Shown: positions 8,622 through 16,311 of the stretch, in pieces
How the letters are laid out: every line of letters begins with the position of its first letter
Position numbering within the stretch: the first letter of the stretch is position 1
Source: Fusibacter sp. A1
GTDB lineage: Bacteria > Bacillota > Clostridia > Peptostreptococcales > Acidaminobacteraceae
NCBI RefSeq assembly: GCF_004125825.1
Contig: NZ_QQWI01000001.1
Coordinates: 397,464 to 461,463, forward strand
DNA length: 64,000 nt
Direction of reading: 5' to 3'
Translations under genes and position numbers: made by a program
Notes under the pieces: generated by a model
Databases searched by the model: none
What the model saw: the letters and a program-made list of their open reading frames with translations, nothing else
Told to the model about the DNA's origin: nothing

Positions 8622-8859
8622 CAACACCTCTTTCTTTTTTTCGCTATTATCATTGTCTTACAAATCGTTTGACTTGTCGATGCTTTAACTAGAAAAAAGA
8701 GCTTCTGTACTCGTATTAACTACCGCGAAACGTTTTCACAAAGCATATGCCCATCGTTCGTCCTTAAACGAACATTGAATCACCTTTTGTCAATTATAGG
8801 ACATGACCTTAAATGCGCATAAACGCTCTATTATACGATAAAATAAAGCGCAAAAAGTA
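8622..8859. other. Intergenic region between ltaE and the glutamine synthetase-like gene
   Basis: No gene is seen. It holds a perfect inverted repeat GTTCGT-N6-ACGAAC at 8756-8773, a TATAAT box for ltaE on the minus strand (8798-8793) without a convincing -35, and at 8725-8740 a partly palindromic GCGAAACGTTTTCACA that recalls LacI/CcpA-type sites. Any of these could control ltaE-pepF; none is certain. Confidence 0.4.
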
Positions 8860-8888
8860 TTTACAAACACGAACTCGCTCGTTATAAT
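8860..8888 (+). promoter_or_regulatory. Predicted sigma-A promoter of the glutamine synthetase-like gene
   Basis: TTTACA (8860-8865) and a perfect TATAAT (8883-8888) are 17 bp apart, about 45 bp before the start codon. Confidence 0.8.
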
Positions 8889-8931
8889 AGCAATATTGAA
8901 TCATCCGACCCAAAAACCGAAGGAGGCTCCA

Positions 8932-10845
8932 ATGGAAAACTTACTCTACACCATCTACCCTGCAAAACAAACCAGCGAAGAAATAATCGAACTATTAAAT
9001 GCAAATAGCAATATAAAGTTCGTGTCTTTAGTCGCTGTCGATTTAGGTAACAATCACACTGATGAGAAAATCCCTATGGAAATCATGCTCGAAGACTATA
9101 GCGCATTCATCGAAAAAGGAATCCAGACCGACGGATCATCTGTTTATCTTCCTATCATCGCTGAAATCAACAACGCCAAAGTCGATCTGATACCTGATAC
9201 AAGCGTTAGATGGATCGTAGATTACAACGGCGCACACATCGACGAGAACACAAATCTTCCTGTAGGCACATTGATCATTCCAGCCTTCTTAAAACACGAG
9301 GGAGTATACGTGGATTCACGTTCGGTTTTAAAAGCAGCAGTTTCACATTTTGAGACTTCAGTAAAAGAACTGCTGATCAAAACCCCTTCAGCCTGCACTC
9401 ATTTAGGAATCCAATCCGCTGACGAAATCGCCAAGGTCGTCCTAACAACAGCAACCGAATTGGAGTTTTGGGTGAAGACACCCGACTACACCACAGACAT
9501 AGAAAAACTTTCGACTTCACAATCGCTTAAGGAACAGTACTGGAAGCGCACCGTGGGCCCTGTACGTACTGCGATGGAAAAATCGTTATTGGCCCTCAAT
9601 CACTATGATTACATAGCCGAAATGGGACACAAGGAAGTAGGCGGCGTACCTGCAAGGTTGAAGCGCGCTAACGACTTCTCACACGTCATGGAACAGCTCG
9701 AGATCGACTGGAAGTATGATAGTGCGATGCAAACTGCAGACAACGAACTGTTCGCAAGAGACATCATCAGCGACATTTTTGTTAAAGAGGGATTAGAAGT
9801 CACTTTTAGGGCAAAACCGATTGAAGGCGTCGCAGGCAGTGGCGAACATCACCATATGGGCGTCGGTGTCATTACAACCTCGGGCAAATTCATCAACCTT
9901 TTCGCACCTCAAGATATGAAGAGCGATTATTTGAACCCCTTCGGTTACGGCGCACTGATGGGCATTTTAAACAACTACGAGGTCATCAATCCTTTTGTCA
10001 CATCCACCAATGACGCATTCAACCGATTAAAACCTGGCTTTGAGGCTCCTGTATGTATCGTAGGTTCGCTTGGTCACAGCGTTTCAGAACCCTCTAGAAA
10101 CCGTACAGTGCTCATAGGACTGGTTAGAGACATCGAACAACCTGCAGCCACACGTTTTGAGCTTAGGGCACCTAACCCTACCTCAAACACCTACCTTCTT
10201 ACAGCCGCCTGTTACCAAGGTATGCTTGACGGTATGAAATACTCGGTTTCAAGTGAAAAATCTACTTCGGAACTACTTAAGGAACTAAGAAAAGAAGCTG
10301 GTCAAGCGGCCGACTATCTTGATCCTTCAAGAATGTACCTAAGCGAAGAAGACGTGTTCGAACACTATACTTCCGAAGAAAGAGACGCCTTGTTCTCAAA
10401 ACCTCCAAGAAACGTATTCGAGAACATTTCAAGCTTCAAGACATTCGAGAACAAGCTTACCGTGCTAAAAGACGGCAATGTGTTCACCCCAAGCATCATC
10501 GCATCCTACGAAGCGACACTTCTCGGCCAGTGGACGACAGAGCTTGGAAACAGAATACTTCCTGAAAACGTGGATCTTGTAAGGAGCTGCAATCGCCTTC
10601 ACAAGCTCGATGACGAAACGATAACGGATGTCGACGTAGTCAGATGGGAAGCCATTCACGCACTTAGAAAAGAACTGATGAAGGATAGCTTGTCGAACAA
10701 GAGCCTATTCACGCAAATCCGCGAGGCTATCGGCACACTCAATTACGAAAGAGTCTCTTACCTGCAAGTGAACATGAGCGAAAAGACCACTGAACTGAGA
10801 GACCTGTTTATCTCTTACAAGCAGAACCTTTTCATCATTGACTGA
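8932..10845 (+). CDS. Glutamine synthetase-like protein with a C-terminal extension
   Basis: The start is ATG 8932 with AGGAGG 5 bp upstream; the frame is open from a TTG at 8896, which lacks a ribosome binding site. The 637-residue product has a beta-grasp-like N-terminus (QTDGSSVYLPIIAEIN, VDLIPDTS) and a glutamine synthetase catalytic domain: ATELEFWV for the metal-binding Glu, FRAKPIEGVAGSGEHHHMGV for ammonia and glutamate binding, and ATRFELRAPNPTSNTYLLTAACYQGMLDG near the end of the domain. About 180 further residues follow, a helical extension absent from ordinary 440-470-residue GSI enzymes and unlike the layout of 700-residue GSIII. Ammonia assimilation is likely; a related gamma-glutamyl ligase reaction is possible. 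The gene stands alone. Confidence 0.8.
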   Translation: MENLLYTIYPAKQTSEEIIELLNANSNIKFVSLVAVDLGNNHTDEKIPMEIMLEDYSAFIEKGIQTDGSSVYLPIIAEINNAKVDLIPDTSVRWIVDYNGAHIDENTNLPVGTLIIPAFLKHEGVYVDSRSVLKAAVSHFETSVKELLIKTPSACTHLGIQSADEIAKVVLTTATELEFWVKTPDYTTDIEKLSTSQSLKEQYWKRTVGPVRTAMEKSLLALNHYDYIAEMGHKEVGGVPARLKRANDFSHVMEQLEIDWKYDSAMQTADNELFARDIISDIFVKEGLEVTFRAKPIEGVAGSGEHHHMGVGVITTSGKFINLFAPQDMKSDYLNPFGYGALMGILNNYEVINPFVTSTNDAFNRLKPGFEAPVCIVGSLGHSVSEPSRNRTVLIGLVRDIEQPAATRFELRAPNPTSNTYLLTAACYQGMLDGMKYSVSSEKSTSELLKELRKEAGQAADYLDPSRMYLSEEDVFEHYTSEERDALFSKPPRNVFENISSFKTFENKLTVLKDGNVFTPSIIASYEATLLGQWTTELGNRILPENVDLVRSCNRLHKLDDETITDVDVVRWEAIHALRKELMKDSLSNKSLFTQIREAIGTLNYERVSYLQVNMSEKTTELRDLFISYKQNLFIID

Positions 10846-10862
10846 ACCATCCCCTGAACACA

Positions 10863-10907
10863 AAAGAACGAGCCTGAAGATCAATCCTCTTCAGACTCGT
10901 TCTTTTT
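10863..10907. terminator. Bidirectional terminator between the glutamine synthetase-like and AlbA_2 genes
   Basis: A 19-bp stem (AAAGAACGAG-CTGAAGA with one G-U pair), loop of 7, and T runs on both sides. It overlaps the last nine codons of the minus-strand gene. Confidence 0.88.
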
Positions 10908-12068
10908 ACTTGTAAACCTGGCGATACCGGGCAGTATCACTTTAAACAGGTTGTTTTTTCGCAAATTGGCAAACTTGACCCCGCCAAACTCAGCGACCGT
11001 CCTTTTGATTTTCACAAGGCCTAATCCATATTTTGTAAACCGATTCCCCTCATCTAGCAGCAACAACTGATGGTACAACCACGTATTCCTTCGTTTGGGT
11101 GTCGCTGAGCGTATGATGTTGTTCAGAGGCTCCCTGTCGAAGATCGCTCCAGGATTGCTGATCTCGAGGTTTTTAAGTCCCAAATACACGACAATGCCTC
11201 TTGACCAGTCAAAATAATCCCTGTGCACAAGCGCGTTCGTAAGCGCCTCTTCTATGCCGTCATAGGGGTAATCCAAATCCCCCATCAACCGTTTGACCTC
11301 ATGGAGCGTCCGATCAAGCAGTTCAATGATCGTTCCGGTGATGATCATTTGCTTTCTATCCCTATCGCCCTCATGATAGATGATCTTCACGCTCGTATGG
11401 GGCAGAAACTGCTGAGGATTTTTTCCAAAGAGCAGCATCCCTCCAATGGTAGGATAAAACCGGTTGTCCTCCTGCTCATAAACAAGAATTCCAACATCCG
11501 ACAGCAGGATCTCCTGTCCCGGTTCATATCTGCTGTTCGCAACCTGTTCAAGGTAAGCGTTCACTTTATCAAGGTCCAGATGTTCGATTCGGGCATTGAG
11601 GACTGGGATGAGTTCATTGTAAAAGAGTCCCGCATGTTGCATCATCGAAGCAATCTCATCGCGCCTTGCAAAGTCCGTAGTCGATCCGCGCCTGATATAG
11701 AACGCGCCGGTCTGCCTCATCTGGTGTGGCTTGTTATGGCTTTTAAAGACCGTAATGGCAATCACATACACCTTGTCGATAGGAACCGTCTCCACCCTGA
11801 TGGTAATTGGCGGGTCGCATCGGTTGAGTACGATCTGCTGGATTTTTTCTTCAGGATAATCTGCAGGGTCCACGCCGATGATGCGCTTTGTCTTATCCTC
11901 TATGCCGATAATCAGATGCCCTCTGCCGCCTGGCGAGTTGGCTATGGCTATCACGTCTTTTGTAAGTTCTTTCTTATGACCTTCTGTGGTCAGCGATAAA
12001 CACATTTTAAAATCCAGTTTCGGCCCCTCATGGGCAGACAACAACTTGACCAGTTTACCGTTATCCAT
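10881..12068 (-). CDS. AlbA_2 (Schlafen-like) domain regulator with GHKL-type C-terminal domain
   Basis: ATG 12068 follows GGGAGGGGA by 5 bp; the longer frame to 12137 lacks such a site. The 395-residue protein has an AlbA_2/Schlafen domain at about residues 8-125 (EGPKLDFKM, AIANSPGGRGHLIIGIED, the RRGSTT end motif). It ends in an HATPase_c_4-like region (EEALTNALVHRDY, LEISNPGAIFDREP, GLGLVKIKRTVAEFGG). Such proteins are usually called transcriptional regulators or divergent AAA-4 proteins, but their biochemical role is poorly settled. It is a single gene running toward the glutamine synthetase-like gene and sharing its terminator, which does not prove a link. Confidence 0.82.
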   Translation of the reverse strand: MDNGKLVKLLSAHEGPKLDFKMCLSLTTEGHKKELTKDVIAIANSPGGRGHLIIGIEDKTKRIIGVDPADYPEEKIQQIVLNRCDPPITIRVETVPIDKVYVIAITVFKSHNKPHQMRQTGAFYIRRGSTTDFARRDEIASMMQHAGLFYNELIPVLNARIEHLDLDKVNAYLEQVANSRYEPGQEILLSDVGILVYEQEDNRFYPTIGGMLLFGKNPQQFLPHTSVKIIYHEGDRDRKQMIITGTIIELLDRTLHEVKRLMGDLDYPYDGIEEALTNALVHRDYFDWSRGIVVYLGLKNLEISNPGAIFDREPLNNIIRSATPKRRNTWLYHQLLLLDEGNRFTKYGLGLVKIKRTVAEFGGVKFANLRKNNLFKVILPGIARFTSKKNESEED

Positions 12069-12151
12069 AGGCTCCCCTCCCTTCGACCGCATACTTCCTA
12101 TAGCTTTATTATACCCTTTCAAAACTCTTGCCACCACGACTTTTGAACAAA

Positions 12152-12184
12152 GAAAAAACCACTCCGACTGTGGAGTGGTTTTAT
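12152..12184 (-). terminator. Terminator after the M18 aminopeptidase gene
   Basis: Stem AAAACCACTCC/GGAGTGGTTTT with a six-base loop; an A run on the plus strand gives the U-tract for the minus-strand transcript. Confidence 0.88.
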
Positions 12185-12191
12185 AAGCTTC

Positions 12192-13598
12192 TTAAGAGTT
12201 GAAGAAAGCCCTATAGCCTTTAAAGGTCATATAGAGGTCGGCTTTTGAAATGACTTCGTAAGGACCGTGCATGCTTAATACAGGAACTCCGCAGTCGATG
12301 ACATCAGCACCGCGATTTGCAAGGATGTAAGCGATAGTACCGCCGCCGCCTTGATCCACTTTACCTAGTTCACCTGATTGCCAGATGACTCCGTTGTCTT
12401 CAAACACGTCTTTTACAAATCCTACGAATTCCGCATTCGCATCAGAGCAGCCGCCTTTACCGCGTACACCCGTATATTTTGAAATGCATATTCCATAATT
12501 TATTTTTGAAGCGTTGCGCTTATCAAGCACATCAGGGAAGTTGGGATCGAATGCCGCAGTCACATCTGCAGAAAGCACTTTTGTATGGTGGAATGAGCGT
12601 CTTAACTTAAGCTCAAGTTGAGTATCCGCCTGTAAGGCGATCAGTTCCGCCACGCAGTTTTCAAAGTATAGGGATTCAGATCCTGTGTTACCCTGAGATC
12701 CTACCTCCTCTTTATCCATAAACATGCCCACTGAAGTGAATTCAGGCATGTCGACATCAAAGATCGCTTCGATTCCCGCATAAGAGCAGACCCTGTCATC
12801 ATGACCGTAACCGGAGATAAGCGATCTGTCAAAACCTACGTCACGAGCATTGCCCGCCGGTACTATTTCGATTTCCGATGAGATGAAATCCGATTCGGAA
12901 ATATTGTATTCCTTCTCCAAGTGAATCAGCATCGCTTCTTTCACTTTTTCCTTAGCGTCTTTGTCTTTTACAGGGATAGAACCGATCAACAGGTTTAAGC
13001 CTTCACCGTTTATGCCCTCCGCAAGCGTTTTCGCCATTTGATCTTTTGCCAAGTGCGGTAGTAAGTCTGTGATATAGAAGACAGGATCTGTTTCTTTGCT
13101 TCCAATTGCAAAGTCAACTGTTTCTCCACCCTTTTTCACAACTCTGCCGTGTAGTGCAAGTGGCATCGATGTCCACTGATACTTTTTGATTCCACCGTAA
13201 TAATGCGTCTTGAAAAGCGCAAGTTCAGCGTCTTCATATAATGGGAAAGGTTTTAAATCGATACGCGGCGCATCGATATGTCCGCCGACGATTCTCATTC
13301 CCTTTTCGATATCTTGCTTTCCGATGACAAAAAGAATTACTGATTTGTCTCTGTTGATCGCATAGATTTTTTGACCGGCTACTAATTTTTCACCTTTTTC
13401 AACAATCGAATCCAAAGAAACATAGCCTTGTTCTTTTGCAAGTCTTACGATTTCTCTTGCAGACTCACGCTCCGTTTTTCCAGCGTCTAAAAACGACTTA
13501 TAACGCTCGCCTAGCGCGAATGTCTTTTCACTTTCCTGTTCGTCGATCACCGACCAGACATTTTTAAATGTGTATCCCTTACTTTTAAAATCCGCCAT
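12192..13598 (-). CDS. M18-family aminopeptidase
   Basis: The 468-residue protein shows the M18 pattern throughout: GGHIDAPRIDLKP with the first zinc-ligand His and Asp near residues 103-110, MDKEEVGSQGNTGSES with the catalytic Glu and a bridging ligand, HDDRVCSYAGIEA, SADVTAAFDPNFPD, and the final GPYEVISKADLYMTFKGYRAFF where the last His-containing motif (LSMHGPYE) binds metal. It removes N-terminal residues, often acidic or neutral, from peptides in the cytoplasm. AAGGAGGA precedes the start at a normal distance. The length is typical of the clostridial M18 branch. Confidence 0.92.
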   Translation of the reverse strand: MADFKSKGYTFKNVWSVIDEQESEKTFALGERYKSFLDAGKTERESAREIVRLAKEQGYVSLDSIVEKGEKLVAGQKIYAINRDKSVILFVIGKQDIEKGMRIVGGHIDAPRIDLKPFPLYEDAELALFKTHYYGGIKKYQWTSMPLALHGRVVKKGGETVDFAIGSKETDPVFYITDLLPHLAKDQMAKTLAEGINGEGLNLLIGSIPVKDKDAKEKVKEAMLIHLEKEYNISESDFISSEIEIVPAGNARDVGFDRSLISGYGHDDRVCSYAGIEAIFDVDMPEFTSVGMFMDKEEVGSQGNTGSESLYFENCVAELIALQADTQLELKLRRSFHHTKVLSADVTAAFDPNFPDVLDKRNASKINYGICISKYTGVRGKGGCSDANAEFVGFVKDVFEDNGVIWQSGELGKVDQGGGGTIAYILANRGADVIDCGVPVLSMHGPYEVISKADLYMTFKGYRAFFNS

Positions 13599-13686
13599 TT
13601 GGTAAAATCCTCCTTAGTATGTCTACTCCATAGAGTCAATACCCTATTAGTTTAACATATTTCGGGTCTGAAAGTAATTTAGTATA

Positions 13687-14322
13687 TCAAATTTTTTTTA
13701 TGTTATGTTTAAAAGCGTAGATAGCGGCTTGTGTGCGATCGGTGACGTTGATCTTCTTAAAGATGTTCGACACATGGTTCTTGACCGTCTTTTCACTGAT
13801 AAACAGGGTTTCAGCGATATCCTTGTTATTGAGCCCCTCAGCGATAAGTGTGATCACTTCATATTCACGGTTGGTGAGTATCTGCTTCTCATCCTTCATC
13901 GCTCCGTATCCCTTGACTAGATGATTGGCAAGAACGGGTTGTATGTAAGTTCCACCTTCATAAACTTTCTTTATCGCCATCATCAGGCTGTCGGCGTCGA
14001 CATCTTTGAGCAAGTAACCGGACGCTCCAAGAGACATTGTTTCCAGCAAGTACTGGGCATCGTCATGAATTGTGAGCATGATCACTTTGACATCAAGTCC
14101 CATTTCCTTGATTCTTTTCAAGGCTTGTATACCGTTGACGACGGGCATATTGATATCAAGAAGCAGCACATCGGGTTCTAGCTTCTTGCATAACTCAATG
14201 GTTTCTTCCCCGCCAGCGGCAAGTCCTGTTATCACAAGATTTTCGTCCAGACCCAGCAGTTGTTTCAATCCCTCTCGCATCAGCGCATGGTCATCCGCGA
14301 TCATTACCTCAATCTTCTTCAT
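13687..14322 (-). CDS. degU: NarL/DegU-family response regulator
   Basis: The receiver domain covers about residues 1-120, with the phosphoacceptor Asp in DVLLLDINMPVVNG and the conserved Lys in GYLLKDV. The LuxR-type helix-turn-helix follows at about 145-205 (LTNREYEVITLIAEGLNNKD, then IAETLFISEKTVKNHVSNIF). ATG 14322 gives MKKIEVMIADDHALMREG, the usual family start; a longer start at 14334 is less likely. It overlaps the end of the kinase gene by 14 bp. In Bacillus DegU controls secreted enzymes, motility and competence; a comparable role here is inference. Confidence 0.92.
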   Translation of the reverse strand: MKKIEVMIADDHALMREGLKQLLGLDENLVITGLAAGGEETIELCKKLEPDVLLLDINMPVVNGIQALKRIKEMGLDVKVIMLTIHDDAQYLLETMSLGASGYLLKDVDADSLMMAIKKVYEGGTYIQPVLANHLVKGYGAMKDEKQILTNREYEVITLIAEGLNNKDIAETLFISEKTVKNHVSNIFKKINVTDRTQAAIYAFKHNIKKI

Positions 14323-15466
14323 AATAGCCCTCATCCCTAATCGGTATCACAATTCTCATTCTAGTACCTTTGTCAGGAACAGAATAGATTTCCAGATCAC
14401 CTTTGAGTAGTTTGACACGCTCTTTCACTCCATATAAACCAAATCCCGAGCTTTCATCTATCGAATCCAGCCGTTTGGTCTCATCTATTCCTTTTCCATT
14501 ATCATGGATACCGATCTCCAACCGATCATGCAGTATGTTGAGTTCCACAACAGCCTTTGTGGCTTGGGCGTGCTTGACTATGTTGTTCACGCCTTCCTGT
14601 ATGATCCTGAAGGCCGCAAGTCGAACTAGCCTGCTTAACTTGTCTTGTTCCTGCGACTTGACCACCAGTTGTATCGGAAGGTCATGGTACTCAAAAACGT
14701 CGTTGATGAACTTTTGAACCGTAGGTACCAGCCCTAGGTCTTCAAGTGACATCGGCATCAGGTCATAGATGATCCTTCTGATATTCTTCAAGGAATCCCT
14801 GACGACCTCTCTGAGCAGTTTCAGCTCAACTTTGGCTTTAACAGGATCGATATCGAGCAACTTTTCAAAATACTCGGTTCTAATCACCACATTCGAAAGA
14901 ATCTGGGCCGGTCCGTCGTGTATTTCCCGACTCACCCTTCGTCGTTCTTCTTCCTGCGCCTTGATGATTCTGATACCTAGATTATCTCTTAACTTCATAT
15001 CTTCGACACGTTCAGAAAACGCACCTGTCAGGTAATCGAGCGCCACCCCTACCTTGGATGTCAGCTTTTCAGAGCGTTTCATCACCTCTCTCGAGTCCCT
15101 GATGCGCATCTCAAGCTTGGTTCTTTCCTTGATGAGTTCGCCTTCGCTATGTCTTTTTATCGAAAGCTTGACTTGCAAATCCCTAGCGGTGTCGTAGGCT
15201 TTTTTGATTTCGGGTTCGGTAAATTTCTTAAAATCCTTTGAAACCTGCAATAGTCGTTGACGGCTTGCCTTTTCCTGTATTTCCAATTTATCTACTTCAT
15301 CGATGACCATGGCGATTTTATGCTGGACATCGACCAATTCTTCTTCTAGGGTCTTTACATCATTTCGCGCTTTTTCGGCAATTTCAAAAATTTCTTGCTT
15401 GCCTTCTTCAATCGCTTCTACTGTCTTATTTAAAATTTCATCCATTTGCTTAACGTCAGAATGCAT
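14309..15466 (-). CDS. degS: DegS-like cytoplasmic sensor histidine kinase
   Basis: The 385-residue kinase has no membrane segment, as in Bacillus DegS. Residues 1-170 are long coiled coils (the DegS sensor domain). Next is the HisKA_3 phosphoacceptor EERRRVSREIHDGPAQILSN, followed by a HATPase domain with the N box EGVNNIVKHAQA, the G1 box DNGKGID and the G2 region SGFGLYGVKERVK. It phosphorylates the response regulator encoded by the overlapping downstream gene. The signal is unknown; in Bacillus, cytoplasmic partners tune it. The promoter overlaps the cheW terminator. Confidence 0.92.
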   Translation of the reverse strand: MHSDVKQMDEILNKTVEAIEEGKQEIFEIAEKARNDVKTLEEELVDVQHKIAMVIDEVDKLEIQEKASRQRLLQVSKDFKKFTEPEIKKAYDTARDLQVKLSIKRHSEGELIKERTKLEMRIRDSREVMKRSEKLTSKVGVALDYLTGAFSERVEDMKLRDNLGIRIIKAQEEERRRVSREIHDGPAQILSNVVIRTEYFEKLLDIDPVKAKVELKLLREVVRDSLKNIRRIIYDLMPMSLEDLGLVPTVQKFINDVFEYHDLPIQLVVKSQEQDKLSRLVRLAAFRIIQEGVNNIVKHAQATKAVVELNILHDRLEIGIHDNGKGIDETKRLDSIDESSGFGLYGVKERVKLLKGDLEIYSVPDKGTRMRIVIPIRDEGYYEED

Positions 15467-15539
15467 AAGAAACCCCCATCATCGTCTTATCTTCTTACTT
15501 TAATGCATCTTAAGGCCCATTAGAAGTGACTATAGTCCC

Positions 15540-15567
15540 ATTATAGCAGATTCCATACCAATAACAA
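15540..15567 (-). promoter_or_regulatory. Predicted promoter of degS-degU
   Basis: On the minus strand TTGTTA (15567-15562) and TATAAT (15545-15540) are 16 bp apart. The -35 element lies in the U-tract of the cheW terminator. Confidence 0.6.
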
Positions 15568-15597
15568 AAAAAACACTGGCGGGAGTATCCGCCAGCA
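15565..15597 (-). terminator. Terminator after cheW
   Basis: Stem CTGGCGG/CCGCCAG with loop ATACTC, followed on the minus strand by eight T residues. Confidence 0.88.
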
Positions 15598-15605
15598 TTT
15601 CAACT

Positions 15606-16064
15606 CTATTCCTCTTTCATGCCCATTACAAGCGCTCTTTCCTCTTCATCGAAGATATTCTCAAGGTCAAGGACAATGGCGATCTGATCGTCGATCTTCG
15701 CGATACCTGAGATGTACTTGCCACCCTTGCCTTTTATGATTTCAGGAGCAGGCTCGATATTGTCATCCGTGATCCTAAGCACCTGCGAAGCTTCGTCTAC
15801 CAAAAATCCGATATCCTTGCCGTTAAAGTTGATGTTGATGATACGGGTCTCTTCAGACAATTTTGTTTCTTCAATGACAAAGCGTTTTTTCAAGTTGACC
15901 ACCGGAATGATGTCACCCCTTAAGTTGACCACACCTTCGATATAGGAAGGCGAATTAGGCACACCTGTGATTTCTTTGTATTCCGTGATTCCGCTGACAT
16001 TGGATATTTCCACACAGAATCTCTCTTCACCTAGTTTGAATACTACATATTGCATTTCAGCCAT
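15606..16064 (-). CDS. cheW: Chemotaxis adaptor protein CheW
   Basis: This 152-residue protein is a single CheW-like SH3-type domain: QYVVFKLGEERFCVEI at the start, the hallmark GVVNLRGDIIPVVNLKKRF at about residues 46-64, then FLVDEASQVLRI and YISGIAKIDDQIAIVLDLE. It links receptors to the kinase CheA. No cheA, cheY or receptor gene is nearby, so it may be an auxiliary copy. It follows the DUF896 gene by 14 bp and ends at its own terminator; GGAGGTG precedes the start. Confidence 0.94.
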   Translation of the reverse strand: MAEMQYVVFKLGEERFCVEISNVSGITEYKEITGVPNSPSYIEGVVNLRGDIIPVVNLKKRFVIEETKLSEETRIININFNGKDIGFLVDEASQVLRITDDNIEPAPEIIKGKGGKYISGIAKIDDQIAIVLDLENIFDEEERALVMGMKEE

Positions 16065-16078
16065 GTTTACACCTCCGA

Positions 16079-16252
16079 CTATCTCTTTTCGTACTTCACA
16101 TTGGCAAGGTTTCCCCTAACATATGTTCTTAAGTTACCCAAATATTCATCCCTCAACTCTTTTTGTTCCTTTAATTCTTCTTCGCTCAAAGGTTCTACCT
16201 TCTTTTTTCTTGCGATTTCATTCAATCTGTCCAGTTTCGTTTTTTCTAGCAT
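16079..16252 (-). CDS. DUF896 (YnzC-type) small protein
   Basis: ATG 16252, preceded by GGAGA, gives a 57-residue highly charged protein (MLEKTKLDRLNEIARKKK at the start, LSEEELKEQKELRDEYL in the middle). This fits the DUF896 family, a two-helix hairpin found widely in Firmicutes; Bacillus YnzC is the model and its function is not established. The longer frame to 16294 adds hydrophobic residues read from inside the hutH terminator and is unlikely. It is probably co-transcribed with cheW downstream. Confidence 0.88.
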   Translation of the reverse strand: MLEKTKLDRLNEIARKKKVEPLSEEELKEQKELRDEYLGNLRTYVRGNLANVKYEKR

Positions 16253-16274
16253 CGTATTCTCTCCAAATAATAAG

Positions 16275-16306
16275 AAAACCCAAACAACAATCACTGTTTG
16301 GGTTAA
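16275..16306 (-). terminator. Terminator after hutH
   Basis: Stem AACCCAAACA/TGTTTGGGTT around an eight-base loop, with the A-rich side giving a U-tract (TTTTCTTATTATTT) on the minus strand. Confidence 0.82.
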
Positions 16307-16311
16307 TGTTG

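Noticed and set aside
11223..11999. A 258-residue open frame on the plus strand
   Set aside because: It is antisense to the AlbA_2 gene, lacks start signals, and its sequence looks like a reverse-frame translation.
12069..12137. Upstream extension of the AlbA_2 gene
   Set aside because: ATG 12068 has a strong ribosome binding site and begins right before the conserved domain; the extension has none.
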